Notes: generated by a model not told the origin, from the sequence alone. Shown: positions 1-11,449, counted from the stretch's first letter. The stretch: 37,294 nt of DNA from Actinomycetes bacterium (GCA_021783215.1 JAJXUB010000011.1:1-37294); one strand, 5' to 3'. Made by a program: numbers and translations.

Positions 1-47
1 GGAGGCCCCGCTCCTACATCGCATCAGGGGCCCTTCTGAGCACTGTG

Positions 48-128
48 TGGCAGGTCAAGGATTCGAACCTTGGTAGCTTTCGCGACGGATTTACAGTCCG
101 CTCCCATTGGCCGCTCGGGCAACCTGCC
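48..128 (-). tRNA. tRNA-Tyr (anticodon GTA)
   Basis: Read on the minus strand, a 7-bp acceptor stem forms between GGCAGGT (128-122) and ACCTGCC (55-49), with discriminator A at 48. The anticodon loop CTGTAAA carries GTA at 94-92. The T-arm has the GGTTCGAATCC pattern. The roughly 81-nt length and long variable arm fit a class II tRNA-Tyr. CCA is not encoded, since the next bases are CACA. A TATCCT box at 147-142 could be the -10 element. A weak GC stem (4-9 with 27-32) downstream might terminate it. Identity is secure; the promoter and terminator are guesses. Confidence 0.95.
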
Positions 129-265
129 GTGGTGCCCAGGAAGGATAGCAAGACGACGGTGACGACGCCGAATCGGCGGGACGCCGCCGTCTCGGCCCAC
201 CGATCGCCGCCTCGGCATACGGGCGGATTGATAGCCTCACACAGCACACCTTCTCAGGAGAGACC

Positions 266-763
266 ATGGCCGACAGCTCGTTCGACATCGTCAGCAAGAT
301 CGACCATCAGGAGATCGCCAACGCCGTCAACAGCGCGGCTCGCGAGGTCGGCACCCGCTACGACTTCAAGAACGTCGGCGCCGTCCTCGAGCTGAGCGGC
401 CAGAACGGGATCCTCATCAAGGCGAGCTCGGCCGAACGCGCCAAGGCGGTCCTCGACGTTCTTCAGACATGGCTCGTCCGGCGCAAGGTGAGCCTGAAGC
501 ACCTCGACGTCCCCGACGAGCCGAGACTGTCCGGCAAGGACTACCGGCTCGACATCGCCCTCAAGGAGGGCATCTCCCAGGAGAACGCGAAGAAGATCGG
601 CAAGATCATCCGCGACGAGGGCCCCAAGTCCGTCAAGTCCCAGATCCAGGGCGACGAGCTGCGTGTGACGAGCAAGAGCCGCGACGACCTCCAGGCCGTC
701 CAGAACCTCCTGCGGACCAGGGACGACCTCGACGTCGCCCTCACCTTCACCAACTACCGCTGA
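266..763 (+). CDS. YajQ/UPF0234 family nucleotide-binding protein
   Basis: This 165-aa protein has the usual length of the YajQ (UPF0234) family. It starts with the family hallmark MADSSFDIVSKIDHQEIANA and keeps the RYDFK segment near residue 32 and the KVSLKH and ISQENAKKI segments later. YajQ proteins are cytosolic, built from two ferredoxin-like halves, and bind nucleotides or RNA; a Xanthomonas member binds cyclic di-GMP. The physiological role in actinobacteria is not settled. The start is supported by a good ribosome site, AGGAGA at 257-262, just before the ATG. It is divergent from tRNA-Tyr. The next gene begins 12 bases after its stop, so the two may be co-transcribed. Confidence 0.93.
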   Translation: MADSSFDIVSKIDHQEIANAVNSAAREVGTRYDFKNVGAVLELSGQNGILIKASSAERAKAVLDVLQTWLVRRKVSLKHLDVPDEPRLSGKDYRLDIALKEGISQENAKKIGKIIRDEGPKSVKSQIQGDELRVTSKSRDDLQAVQNLLRTRDDLDVALTFTNYR

Positions 764-775
764 GCCACGCTCCGT

Positions 776-3007
776 ATGCCGGCAGCCCCCTCCGTCGGCC
801 GGCGGCTTGTCGCCCGTGGGCGGGCGGGTGTCGAGATCGAGCTGCGCGACGCGCGTGACCGCTTCGTCGCGAGCGACCCAGGCCTTTACCGGCTGCGCCA
901 CGGCGTCCGGGCCCTCGTCTCCGTCGGGACGACGGTCGGCGTCCAGGTCCTCATCGCCCGCGCGTTCGGGGTCGCCGGCCGCACCCTGCTCCTCCACGTC
1001 ATGATCGGCGGCGTCATCGCCATGAACATGGCGACATCGGTTCGCGAGCGTCGACGGTCCGAAGCGCTGAAGACCAGCGCCGGGGCGCCCGTCGCCGCCG
1101 CCCTCGGCGCCGCCGTCGCGACCCTCATCGTGCCGGTCCACTGGCTGGCCCTCTCCCTCTTCGTCGTCATCTCGTTCGCCGCCGTCTGGGTCCGACCGTT
1201 CGGTCCGCGCTGGTTCACCCTCGGCTTCATCACGTGGCAGGCGTACTTCTTCGCCACGTTCCTCAAGGCCCCCCTCTCGTCCCTGCCGGGGCTCCTCGTG
1301 GCTGTCGTCGTCAGCACGACGTGGGTGACGCTCCTGCTCCTCACGGTGCTCCATGTCGAGCCCGAGGCGACGCTTCGCCGGACCGTGACGAGCCTGCGGG
1401 CTCGCGCCCGCGCCGTCATCTCGGCGGCCATCGACGTCCTCGACTCCGGCGGTTCCGTCCGCTCTCTCCGGCGGCTGCGGGCCCAGCTCGTCAAGACCTC
1501 GGGGGTAGCGCTGCTTCTCGACGGCCAGCTGTCGGACGAGCGCGCGCTCCCCGAGGGCGTCGGCCCCGGGCGCCTGCGCCGCTGGATCGTCGACCTCGAG
1601 ATCGGCGTCGACGAGGTCGCCGGCGCCGTGGTGGACCTGGCCGCCCTCGGAGCGGACGACCCGGGCGCACCGTCGGCCCGGACGCGGTCCGCCGTCCGGA
1701 GCACCCTGGAGGCCCTCGGATGGAGCCAGCTTCCCGAGGCCCGGTCCGCGGCCGAGGCGCTGCTCCGGCCGCCGCACCGGGCCTACCCCGCGGTGCGGCG
1801 GCTCGCCAACGGCGCCCGCCTCCTCGTCGCAAGTGTCGCGGACTGGCTCGGTGGAAGCCTCCTCACGGCGGCTGACGGACCGGACCTCGGGCATACGGAG
1901 GAGGGTCCGGAGCTCACGTACGAGCCCGTCGTCACACTCGTCGGCGGCAACCTCCCGGGCAGTGCGGCCGTCGCCGGGCGGGCAGTCGCCCGTGACGTCG
2001 AACACCGGTGGTCGCCGGGGAGGCTGCGGTTCACGACCCGACAGGCGATCCAGGCGGCGACCGCGGCCGCGATCGCCGTCGGGCTCGGCCAGCTCATCTC
2101 GCCGCAGCGGTTCTACTGGGCCGTCCTCGCCGCGTTCATCACCTTCACCGGCGCCGTGACCGCCGCCGAGACGATCCGCAAGGCGCTCGGCCGGACGTTC
2201 GGCACCCTCCTCGGCCTCGTCGCCGCCGTCGGCCTCTCCCAGGTGACCATCGGACGGCCCCTGTTGGCGTTCGCCGCCCTCCTCGGCTGCGTCTTCCTCG
2301 CGTTCTACCTCCAGGCCCTCTCCAACGCCGTCATGATCTTCTTCATCACCCTCATGCTCGGTGAGCTGTACAGCCTCATCCACACCTTCCAGGACTCCGT
2401 CCTCGTCCTGCGCCTCGCGGAGACCGCGGCGGGCGCCGGGGCCGGGATCATCGCCTCGTTCCTCGTCCTGCCGGTCTCGACCCGCGGCACCCTCGTCGCC
2501 GCGCGGCGACAGCTCATGGAGCATCTCGCCCTGCTCCTCGACGACTGTGCCGCGCTGCTCGTCGGCGCCCCACCGACGAGCGACCCGCTGACGACCGTCG
2601 TCGCCATGGAGGAGTCGTCCCGCCAGGTCGCCAACGCCCAGGCGTCCCTGCTGACGCCGAGGTTCCTCGACGCCGACTTCGCCGAGCGGAGCCGCCGCGT
2701 CGCCGTCCTCGGGGTGTGCGCGGCCACGGCTCGTGCGGTCCTCCAGTCGACGTTGTCGGGCGTACGCGACGCACCCGCCACGCAGGCCGAGGTATGCCAT
2801 GTCCTCGCCTCCGAGGCCCGACGGCTCGCCGAGGTCCCCAACCTCAAGGACCAGCGCCCTGCCCGCGCCGACCGGCCCGGACTCTCCGAGCAGGTCGCCG
2901 CACTCCTCGACGACGCCGACGTGGGGGGCCCGCCCACGCCACTGGCCCGCCGGCTCCAACGGCTCGCCGACGCGCTCGCCCTGCTCACCCCGCGAGGGCG
3001 GCGCTGA
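776..3007 (+). CDS. FUSC-family integral membrane protein (aromatic acid exporter-like)
   Basis: A 743-aa membrane protein with two clusters of transmembrane segments, roughly residues 40-190 and 420-570, each followed by a long soluble helical region. This duplicated plan is typical of the FUSC/YccS/AaeB-like family. The second cluster carries the typical FUSC stretch around residues 440-480, with FYWAVLAAFITFTGA followed by a conserved ETI.KALGRTFGTLLG helix. Family members are thought to export aromatic acids or other hydrophobic compounds; the substrate here cannot be told. The ATG lies 12 bases after the yajQ stop with no clear ribosome site, so translation may depend on yajQ. A GGCATAC-type motif overlaps this start codon. 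A long antisense reading frame covers the gene but is a GC-rich shadow. Confidence 0.85.
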   Translation: MPAAPSVGRRLVARGRAGVEIELRDARDRFVASDPGLYRLRHGVRALVSVGTTVGVQVLIARAFGVAGRTLLLHVMIGGVIAMNMATSVRERRRSEALKTSAGAPVAAALGAAVATLIVPVHWLALSLFVVISFAAVWVRPFGPRWFTLGFITWQAYFFATFLKAPLSSLPGLLVAVVVSTTWVTLLLLTVLHVEPEATLRRTVTSLRARARAVISAAIDVLDSGGSVRSLRRLRAQLVKTSGVALLLDGQLSDERALPEGVGPGRLRRWIVDLEIGVDEVAGAVVDLAALGADDPGAPSARTRSAVRSTLEALGWSQLPEARSAAEALLRPPHRAYPAVRRLANGARLLVASVADWLGGSLLTAADGPDLGHTEEGPELTYEPVVTLVGGNLPGSAAVAGRAVARDVEHRWSPGRLRFTTRQAIQAATAAAIAVGLGQLISPQRFYWAVLAAFITFTGAVTAAETIRKALGRTFGTLLGLVAAVGLSQVTIGRPLLAFAALLGCVFLAFYLQALSNAVMIFFITLMLGELYSLIHTFQDSVLVLRLAETAAGAGAGIIASFLVLPVSTRGTLVAARRQLMEHLALLLDDCAALLVGAPPTSDPLTTVVAMEESSRQVANAQASLLTPRFLDADFAERSRRVAVLGVCAATARAVLQSTLSGVRDAPATQAEVCHVLASEARRLAEVPNLKDQRPARADRPGLSEQVAALLDDADVGGPPTPLARRLQRLADALALLTPRGRR

Positions 3008-3038
3008 ACAAACCCTCGTGCCGAGGGTCGGTGGTCCC

Positions 3039-3044
3039 TAGAGT
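3039..3044 (+). promoter_or_regulatory. Candidate -10 box (TAGAGT) for the SDR gene
   Basis: TAGAGT fits the actinobacterial TANNNT -10 form and ends 8 bases before the ATG at 3053, so transcription would begin at or near the start codon. No convincing -35 is visible. Confidence 0.4.
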
Positions 3045-3052
3045 CATCTGAC

Positions 3053-3814
3053 ATGAGTGACAGCAACCGGCTCGCGGGCCGCACGGCCATCGTCACCGGC
3101 GCGAGCCGAGGCATCGGCCTGGCCATCGCCGAACGCCTTGTCGACGAGGGCGCGCGCGTCTGCATCACCGGACGCGACGAGCATGCCCTCGAGTCGGCCG
3201 TCGATGAGCTCGGCGGTCGTGACCACGCCATCGGCATGGCCGGCCGCGCCGACGACACGGCCCACCAGGGCGCGACCGTCGCGCGCACCATCGAGGTCTT
3301 CGGCTCCCTCGACATCCTCGTCAACAACGCGGGGATCAACCCGGCGTATGGCGGGCTCATGTCCCTCGATCTCGCAGCGGCTCGCAAGATCCTCGAGGTC
3401 AACTGCGTCGGCGCCCTCTCCTGGACGCAGCAAGCCCATGCGGCGTGGCTCGCCGAGCATGGCGGATCCGTCGTCAACGTCGCGTCCGTCGCCGGCCTTC
3501 GCCCGTCGCCGGGGATCGGGTTCTACGGCGTCAGCAAGGCGGGGCTCATCCACCTGACCGAGGAGCTCGCCGTCGAGCTCGGGCCGAGGGTTCGCGTCAA
3601 CGCCGTCGCTCCCGGCATCGTCAAGACCCGCTTCGCGCAGGCTCTCTACGAGGGGCGCGAGGAGGAGGTCGCCGCGGCATACCCGCTCAAACGCCTCGGC
3701 ATGCCCGACGACATCGGTTCGGTCGTGGCGTTCCTCGCCTCCGAGGACGCCGGGTGGATGACCGGCCAGACGATCACGGTCGACGGAGGCGTGCTGCTCA
3801 GCGGTGGCGTGTAG
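3053..3814 (+). CDS. SDR-family NAD(P)-dependent oxidoreductase (FabG-like)
   Basis: A 253-aa classical short-chain dehydrogenase/reductase. It shows the cofactor loop TGASRGIG at about residues 16-23, the NNAG motif near 92-95, catalytic Ser145, and Tyr158/Lys162 in YGVSKAG. The C-terminal TGQTITVDGG segment is typical of FabG-like enzymes. The length is normal and all catalytic residues are present. Classical SDRs interconvert alcohols and ketones with NAD(P)H. The substrate is unknown, and similarity to FabG does not prove a role in fatty acid synthesis. A TAGAGT box 8 bases upstream and the lack of a ribosome site suggest a leaderless or very short-leader mRNA. It is convergent with the methyltransferase gene, with 27 bases between stops. 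Confidence 0.9.
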   Translation: MSDSNRLAGRTAIVTGASRGIGLAIAERLVDEGARVCITGRDEHALESAVDELGGRDHAIGMAGRADDTAHQGATVARTIEVFGSLDILVNNAGINPAYGGLMSLDLAAARKILEVNCVGALSWTQQAHAAWLAEHGGSVVNVASVAGLRPSPGIGFYGVSKAGLIHLTEELAVELGPRVRVNAVAPGIVKTRFAQALYEGREEEVAAAYPLKRLGMPDDIGSVVAFLASEDAGWMTGQTITVDGGVLLSGGV

Positions 3815-3841
3815 CCACACCCGAGGGCCCTCCGCCGCCCG

Positions 3842-5116
3842 TCAGACCCCGAAGTCGGGCCGCAACGGGTAGTCCGCTCCCCCGCCCCGGTCGGTTCGCG
3901 TCGCGAGCACCTGGTGCAGCTGGATCTCGTTGCGCTCGAAGGCCAGTGAGGACCCGGCGAGGTAGAGGCCCCATACCCGGGCCGTCGGTCTTCCCGCCTC
4001 GACGACGCACTTATCCCAGTTGGCCGACAGGTTCTTGCACCACGCCCGCGTCGTCCGGGCGTAGTGCGTTCGCAGGTTCTCCTGGTGGTGGACCTCGAAG
4101 CCCTCGTCCTCCATGGCCCGGACGATGTCGCCGGACCCGGTCAGGCCGCCGTCCGGGAAGACGTAACGGTTGATGAACCCGCGCACAGGGATCCCCGGGT
4201 GCCGGTTGTCGCGCCGGGTGATGCAGTGGTTGAGCAGCCGGCCGCGGTCGCGCAGCCGCGACCGGAGGAACCGGAAGTACTCGGGGTAGTTCTCCGGCCC
4301 GATGTGCTCGGTCAGGCCGATGGACGAGACCGCGTCGAAGCCCGCCTCCTCGACGTCGCGGTAGTCCTGGAAGCGCACCTCGGCGCGACCCGTGAGGCCG
4401 CGCTCGGCGATCATGGCCTGTGCCCACTCGGCTTGCTGCTCGGACAACGTCACGCCGAGCGCCGTCACGCCGTAGTTCTCGACGGCGTGCCGCACCATGC
4501 CGCCCCAGCCGCAGCCGACGTCGAGAAGGCGCATCCCGGGCTTGAGCCCGAGCTTGCGGCAGACGAGGTCGAACTTGTGCGCCTGGGCTTCCTCGAGCGT
4601 CGCGTCGTCGCTCGGGTAGCACGCGCACGTGTAGGCCATGGACGGCCCGAGGAGCATCTCGTAGAACGTGTTGGAGACGTCGTAGTGGTGGTGGATCGCC
4701 TCGGCATCACGAGAGCGCCCGTGCCGCACGCCTTTCGCGAGCCGACGCAGAGGTCCCGGCGTCTCGATCGCCGGCAGCTCGGGGACCCTGAGCCCGTACT
4801 GGCGGACGAGGGGGACGAGCTCGCGCAGGTCACCGACGTTCGGCCGCCGCGTCTTCAGCTCCACCTGGAACAGACGGAGGAGGTCGTAGGGGTCGCCCTC
4901 GTCGACCCCGTCGATGACGAGCTGGTCGGTGAGGTAGGCACGGGCGAGGCCAAGGTCACCGGGCGCGGTGAGGAGGTAGTTGAGACCCTCGCGGGACACC
5001 AGCCTGATCCGCATCCCTTGTCCGGAGCCGCCTCTCGACCCGTCGAACGCCTCGAAGTCGACGGGCGCGTCCGCCCCGTAGATCCTGTCGAACGCCTGCC
5101 CGATCGTCATCGTCAC
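3842..5116 (-). CDS. tmsB: Cyclopropane-fatty-acid synthase-like methyltransferase, probable 10-methylene fatty acid synthase (TmsB/BfaB-like)
   Basis: A 424-aa SAM-dependent methyltransferase of the CFA synthase family. The SAM-binding motif LLDVGCGWGG lies near residues 197-206. The family signature HYDVSNTFYEMLLGP near residue 142 is followed by the YTCAC segment, and a GLTEHIG motif by a C-terminal Trp/His-rich region. In mycobacteria and other actinobacteria a close homologue paired with an FAD oxidoreductase methylates oleoyl chains in phospholipids to 10-methylene stearate, the first step to 10-methylstearate (tuberculostearic acid). The GTG start overlaps the stop of the FAD oxidoreductase gene as GTGA, so the two are translationally coupled, which supports the assignment over a plain cyclopropane synthase. 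A true cyclopropane synthase remains the alternative. Confidence 0.82.
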   Translation of the reverse strand: MTMTIGQAFDRIYGADAPVDFEAFDGSRGGSGQGMRIRLVSREGLNYLLTAPGDLGLARAYLTDQLVIDGVDEGDPYDLLRLFQVELKTRRPNVGDLRELVPLVRQYGLRVPELPAIETPGPLRRLAKGVRHGRSRDAEAIHHHYDVSNTFYEMLLGPSMAYTCACYPSDDATLEEAQAHKFDLVCRKLGLKPGMRLLDVGCGWGGMVRHAVENYGVTALGVTLSEQQAEWAQAMIAERGLTGRAEVRFQDYRDVEEAGFDAVSSIGLTEHIGPENYPEYFRFLRSRLRDRGRLLNHCITRRDNRHPGIPVRGFINRYVFPDGGLTGSGDIVRAMEDEGFEVHHQENLRTHYARTTRAWCKNLSANWDKCVVEAGRPTARVWGLYLAGSSLAFERNEIQLHQVLATRTDRGGGADYPLRPDFGV

Positions 5117-6510
5117 CGTGCCCTCACCGCTTTCTCATAGAGGGAGGGGAGCCTCCCATCCGGGTCGTACGCCTGCTTCACCTGCGCGTATGCCACGCCC
5201 CCGTAGAGGTCGTGGAAGGTCGCCTCATCGTAGAACGAGTCGGAGTAGAGGGACTTGTGGCCGCCGAGCCTGCTGACCTCGTCCTCGACCAGGCGGTTGA
5301 CGTCGCCGTCGCGACGGCCCGGCAGGATCGGGACGCTCGACCAGAAACCGACGTTGACGTAGTGCTCCCCGCGCCTCATCGGGTAGAGCGGCCACGGAAC
5401 CTCCCCGACACCGTGGGGTTCCCGCAACGTGACCGGGCAGAGCCAGATCGGCTCGATGGGGACCTCACGGAGGAACCACGTGAGGAAGTCGGGCAGCCGG
5501 TCGACCGCGATCTCGACATCCTGGACGACCCGCTCGAGCGGGGGGCGTCCGCGGCGGGCGTCCAGCCGGGCCGCTGGGTGGTAGGCGTTCTCGACGCGGA
5601 CCATCCGCCAGTAGACATCGCTGCGCAGCCAGCGTCTCGGCCAGACCCGGCGCAGGAGGGGGTTCTGAGCACCGAAGGCACGCGAGCACCAGAACCAGTC
5701 CGTGTCCCATCGCCACAGGTAGTCGTGTACCGACAGGTAGTCGGCGCTGCGAGTCTGGAGGGACCGGTAGTAGATCTCCCGCCCGGTGTAGTCGCTGGGG
5801 CGCACGCCGGGCGGCAGCTCGTCCGCCCACGCCCCCAGCGTCAGGTACGACTCTCCCGCGCAGAAGACGACGGCGTCGACGAAGTCGACCGAGGTGCCGG
5901 CATACGCGCGCGTCGACATGACATCGGCGATCGCCCCCGTGAGGGCGCTGAGGTCCCGGAAACGGACGTGACGCAAGGCGACCCACGGATGGGTGCGCTC
6001 GAGCTCGATCGTCAGCGAGAGGGCGTAGCCGAGCGAGCCGTAGGAGTTCGGGAAGGCATGGAAGAGGTCGGCGTGCTCGTTGTCCGGTGTCGCCGTGACG
6101 ACGTCACCCGCCCCGGTGAGTATCTCCATCGAGATGACGGACTCGTGCGGCAGCCCGTTGCGGAAGGACGTCGACTCGATCCCGAGACCGGTGACCGCGC
6201 CTCCGAGCGTGATCGTCTTCAGCTGGGGGACGACCAGGGGCATCGCGCCGGCGGGAAGCGTTGCCTCGACGAGGTGCTCGTACGTCGTCATGCCCTGGAC
6301 GACCGCGGTGAGCGCCTGCCCGTCGACGGAGACGACCTTGTCGAGGGCGGCGACATCGAGCCCGGGCCGACCGGTCGACGAGCGCGGGCGGAACAGGTTC
6401 GAGGTCCGCTTGGCCAGCCGCACCGGTTCGCCGACGGGGATCTCCGCGAGCTGGGCGCGAAGCCGGTCGACGGCAGCCCGATGCTCGACGGGTGTCGTGA
6501 AGGGGCTCAT
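5113..6510 (-). CDS. tmsA: FAD-binding oxidoreductase, probable 10-methylene fatty acid reductase (TmsA/BfaA-like)
   Basis: An FAD-linked oxidase-type protein of about 465 aa. The FAD-binding domain covers roughly residues 60-200, with the loop ITLGGAVTGLGIESTSFRNG and a following EILTGAGDVVTATP strand typical of the DWARF24/FAD_binding_4 type. The C-terminal half is rich in Trp, Arg and Tyr. With the CFA-like partner, this protein in actinobacteria reduces the 10-methylene intermediate to the 10-methyl branch. The longest frame begins at a GTG at 6540. I prefer the ATG at 6510 because the protein then begins in MSPFTTPVEHR, but a GTG at 6525 is also possible. It is first in a two-gene operon. 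A third gene (tmsC-like) is not seen nearby. Confidence 0.8.
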   Translation of the reverse strand: MSPFTTPVEHRAAVDRLRAQLAEIPVGEPVRLAKRTSNLFRPRSSTGRPGLDVAALDKVVSVDGQALTAVVQGMTTYEHLVEATLPAGAMPLVVPQLKTITLGGAVTGLGIESTSFRNGLPHESVISMEILTGAGDVVTATPDNEHADLFHAFPNSYGSLGYALSLTIELERTHPWVALRHVRFRDLSALTGAIADVMSTRAYAGTSVDFVDAVVFCAGESYLTLGAWADELPPGVRPSDYTGREIYYRSLQTRSADYLSVHDYLWRWDTDWFWCSRAFGAQNPLLRRVWPRRWLRSDVYWRMVRVENAYHPAARLDARRGRPPLERVVQDVEIAVDRLPDFLTWFLREVPIEPIWLCPVTLREPHGVGEVPWPLYPMRRGEHYVNVGFWSSVPILPGRRDGDVNRLVEDEVSRLGGHKSLYSDSFYDEATFHDLYGGVAYAQVKQAYDPDGRLPSLYEKAVRAR

Positions 6511-6591
6511 CGGCGATCCGGCCACGGTCCATGTAAACACCGAATGCGACCGAACGCACGGCCACGCCGCTCCACGACCGCCGCCTGCGGC

Positions 6592-9054
<2,463 letters not shown>

Positions 9055-9060
9055 CCAGGG

Positions 9061-9066
9061 ATTGTG
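9061..9066 (-). promoter_or_regulatory. Candidate -10 box (CACAAT) for pepN
   Basis: On the minus strand CACAAT lies exactly 6 bases before the GTG start of pepN, placing the transcription start at the first codon. It also falls in the short gap after htpX. Confidence 0.4.
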
Positions 9067-9089
9067 TCACCGCATCCGGCCAGGACGCG

Positions 9090-9959
9090 TCAGCGGTTCC
9101 CCTGGTAGCCGTAGGCCATGGCTTCGAGGCGCGCGATCCGATCTGCTGTGGGTGGGTGGGTCGAGAAGAGCCGCGAGACGTCCTGCGCCCGGAAGGGGTT
9201 GGCGATCATCATGTGGCTGGCGTTCTGCAGCTGCGGTGTCGGGGCTAGGGGGGCCTGCCGGACGCCGGCCTCGATCTTCCGGAGGGCGCTCGCGAGGGCC
9301 AGCGGGTCTCCCGTCAGCGTGGCGCCGTCCTCGTCCGCGTCGTACTCGCGGGTTCGGCTGATCGCCATCTGGATGACGATGGCGATGACGGGCGCAAGGA
9401 TCGCCATGGCGAGCATGGCGATCGGGTTCGGCCGGTCCTCCTCGGACGAGCCGCCGCCGAAGAAGAAGAGCATCTGGGCGACCGAGGCGATGACCCCACC
9501 GACGGCCGCGGCGACCGACGACGTGAGGATGTCGCGGTTGTAGACATGCATGAGCTCGTGCCCCAGGACGCCGCGCAGCTCGCGCTCGTCGAGGATCCCG
9601 AGGATCCCCTCGGTGCAGCAGACGGCCGCATGCTGGGGGTTGCGGCCCGTCGCGAACGCGTTCGGCGCGACGGTGGGCGAGACGTAGAGTGCGGGCATCG
9701 GCTGACCGGCCCGGGTGGAGAGGTCGCGGACGACGCGGTACATGACCGGCGCCTCGGCCTCGCTCACCGGGCGGGCCTGCATGGCGCGGATCGCGATCTT
9801 GTCGCTGTTCCAGTAGCCGTAGGCCGTCGAGAGCAGTCCGAACACGGCGAACAGCCAGATGTAGCGCCCGCTGCCGACCAGCGCGCCCATCCCGAGGAGC
9901 AGCGCCCAGATGCCGCCGAACAGGGCGGCGGTCTTCAGGCCGTTGTGGTGGTTGTGCAT
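9090..9959 (-). CDS. htpX: HtpX-like membrane zinc metalloprotease (M48B)
   Basis: A 289-aa M48 protease when started at the ATG giving MHNHHNGLKTA, the usual actinobacterial HtpX N-terminus. The frame is open to 9998, but that would overlap the nuoN stop. There are two N-terminal membrane segments (about 11-30 and 33-50), the zinc motif HELMH at 134-138, two further hydrophobic segments (about 150-172 and 188-210), and a likely third zinc ligand in the TREYDAD segment. HtpX degrades damaged membrane proteins in the cytoplasmic membrane. It follows nuoN by 17 bases on the same strand, so it may be co-transcribed with the nuo genes and act in their quality control; that role is inference. Confidence 0.92.
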   Translation of the reverse strand: MHNHHNGLKTAALFGGIWALLLGMGALVGSGRYIWLFAVFGLLSTAYGYWNSDKIAIRAMQARPVSEAEAPVMYRVVRDLSTRAGQPMPALYVSPTVAPNAFATGRNPQHAAVCCTEGILGILDERELRGVLGHELMHVYNRDILTSSVAAAVGGVIASVAQMLFFFGGGSSEEDRPNPIAMLAMAILAPVIAIVIQMAISRTREYDADEDGATLTGDPLALASALRKIEAGVRQAPLAPTPQLQNASHMMIANPFRAQDVSRLFSTHPPTADRIARLEAMAYGYQGNR

Positions 9960-9976
9960 GCCTGGTGTAACGGTCG

Positions 9977-11449
9977 TCAGCCCAGAGCCGTTCCCCACAG
10001 GACGATGTGCGGGACGACGCTCGTGACGACCAGGGCGAGCGCGCCGAGACCGAGGGCGATCTGGGCCGGCCGGGTCAGGGTCATCGCGTCCGCGTCAGGC
10101 CTCGGTTCCCCGAAGAGGGCGGCGACCCACCGGAGGTAGACCGCAAGGCCGATGATGACGTTGACCACGGCGACCACAGCCAGCGGCCACAGGTGGACGC
10201 CGATGACGGCCCGCAGCGCCGTCACCTTGGCGACGAGTCCGAGGACGCCGGGCGGGAGGCCGGCGAGAGACAGGAGGCCGAGCGCGAGCGCCCCGCCGAC
10301 GAGCGGGTGTCGCCTGAAGAGCCCGTGGTATGCCGCGAGCGAGCGGGCGCCGGGTTCGTCACCGGAGCCGGCGCCGCCTGACACGATGGCGACGACGGCG
10401 AGGATGACGAGGCTGGCGAGGACATAGGCGACGGCATACGCAGCGGCCGCGGCGACGCCACCGCCGTCGTGGCCGACGAGCGGGAGGAGGATCCAACCGC
10501 CCTGGCCGATCGCCGACCAGGCGACGAGGCGGACGACGTCGTCCTGGCGGAGGGCCACCGCGGTGCCGATCGTCATCGTCACGAGCGAGACGAGGCCCAT
10601 GACGAAGGCGAACTGGTGCGCCGGAACGCCGACGAGCATCCGGGTGACCGCGATGAGCCCGGCGGCGGCGGCGAGCTTCGAGACGGTCGCCAAGGTGGTC
10701 GTCACGGCCGTGGCGGCACCGGCGTATGCCTGTGGTGTCCACATGTGGAACGGGACGGCCGAGATCTTGAAGCCGAGCCCGGCGACCATGAAGAGCAGCG
10801 CCAGGACGACGGCGGGGCGCCGCGTCGGGTCGTCCCACACGGCGCCGGCGGCGCCCACGCCGAAGGTGACGCGGTGGCTCGCGTAGACCCACAGCGCCGA
10901 GCCCACGGCGAGGAGCCCGAAGGAGAGCACGGAGGTCGTCACGAAGGACAGCGCGCCATGGGCAGCGCGGCGCGTCCCCGTCAGGGAGACGAGCCCGACG
11001 ACGGGGAGCGTGGCGAGCTCGAGGCCGATGAGCCACGATGCGACATCGCGGGCACCCGCGACGACGGAGGCGCCCGTGACGGCCGTGAGGACGAGCGCGG
11101 TCGCCGTCGGACCGGCCACGGGCAGCGTCATGCCGCGGCCCGGCCACGTGAGCAGGAGGATGACGACGCCGGCGAACAGCGCCGCCATGGCGATGCCCGC
11201 GCCGGTCCCGGTGAGGTCGAGGAAGCATGTGCCCGTCGGCCCCGCCGTGCACAGTGTGCTCGGGCGGCCGTGGTTGACGGCGAGGACGATGCCGAGGATG
11301 CCGACGAGGGACGCGGCGATGCCGATGCCGTGGTGAAGCGCGACGCGACCCGGGGCGATGACGTCGACGAGCAGGACGAGGACCGCCCCCACCGCGGGCG
11401 CGAGCAGCGGCAGCAGCGTGACCAGGTCGACGGTCAGCGTGGACGTCAT
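9977..11449 (-). CDS. nuoN: NADH-quinone oxidoreductase subunit N-like antiporter subunit
   Basis: About 490 aa, strongly hydrophobic with about 14 membrane helices, of the Mrp-antiporter-like family. A conserved membrane Glu lies in WLIGLELATLPV and the conserved Lys region in KISAVPFHMWTPQAYAGA, the helix 7-8 signature of NuoN. It forms one of the proton channels of complex I. The ATG at 11449 overlaps the nuoM stop (ATGA). The open frame continues far upstream but there it only shadows nuoM. It is the last nuo gene of the cluster, with htpX 17 bases further on. Confidence 0.94.
   Translation of the reverse strand: MTSTLTVDLVTLLPLLAPAVGAVLVLLVDVIAPGRVALHHGIGIAASLVGILGIVLAVNHGRPSTLCTAGPTGTCFLDLTGTGAGIAMAALFAGVVILLLTWPGRGMTLPVAGPTATALVLTAVTGASVVAGARDVASWLIGLELATLPVVGLVSLTGTRRAAHGALSFVTTSVLSFGLLAVGSALWVYASHRVTFGVGAAGAVWDDPTRRPAVVLALLFMVAGLGFKISAVPFHMWTPQAYAGAATAVTTTLATVSKLAAAAGLIAVTRMLVGVPAHQFAFVMGLVSLVTMTIGTAVALRQDDVVRLVAWSAIGQGGWILLPLVGHDGGGVAAAAAYAVAYVLASLVILAVVAIVSGGAGSGDEPGARSLAAYHGLFRRHPLVGGALALGLLSLAGLPPGVLGLVAKVTALRAVIGVHLWPLAVVAVVNVIIGLAVYLRWVAALFGEPRPDADAMTLTRPAQIALGLGALALVVTSVVPHIVLWGTALG

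Noticed and set aside
14-247. Short minus-strand frames across the first 250 bases
   Set aside because: They overlap the tRNA-Tyr gene and carry no protein features.
254-2959. 901-aa minus-strand open frame opposite yajQ and the FUSC gene
   Set aside because: Its composition is Gly/Arg/Glu/Asp-rich without any recognisable domain, and it mirrors two well-supported plus-strand genes. It is a typical GC-rich antisense shadow.
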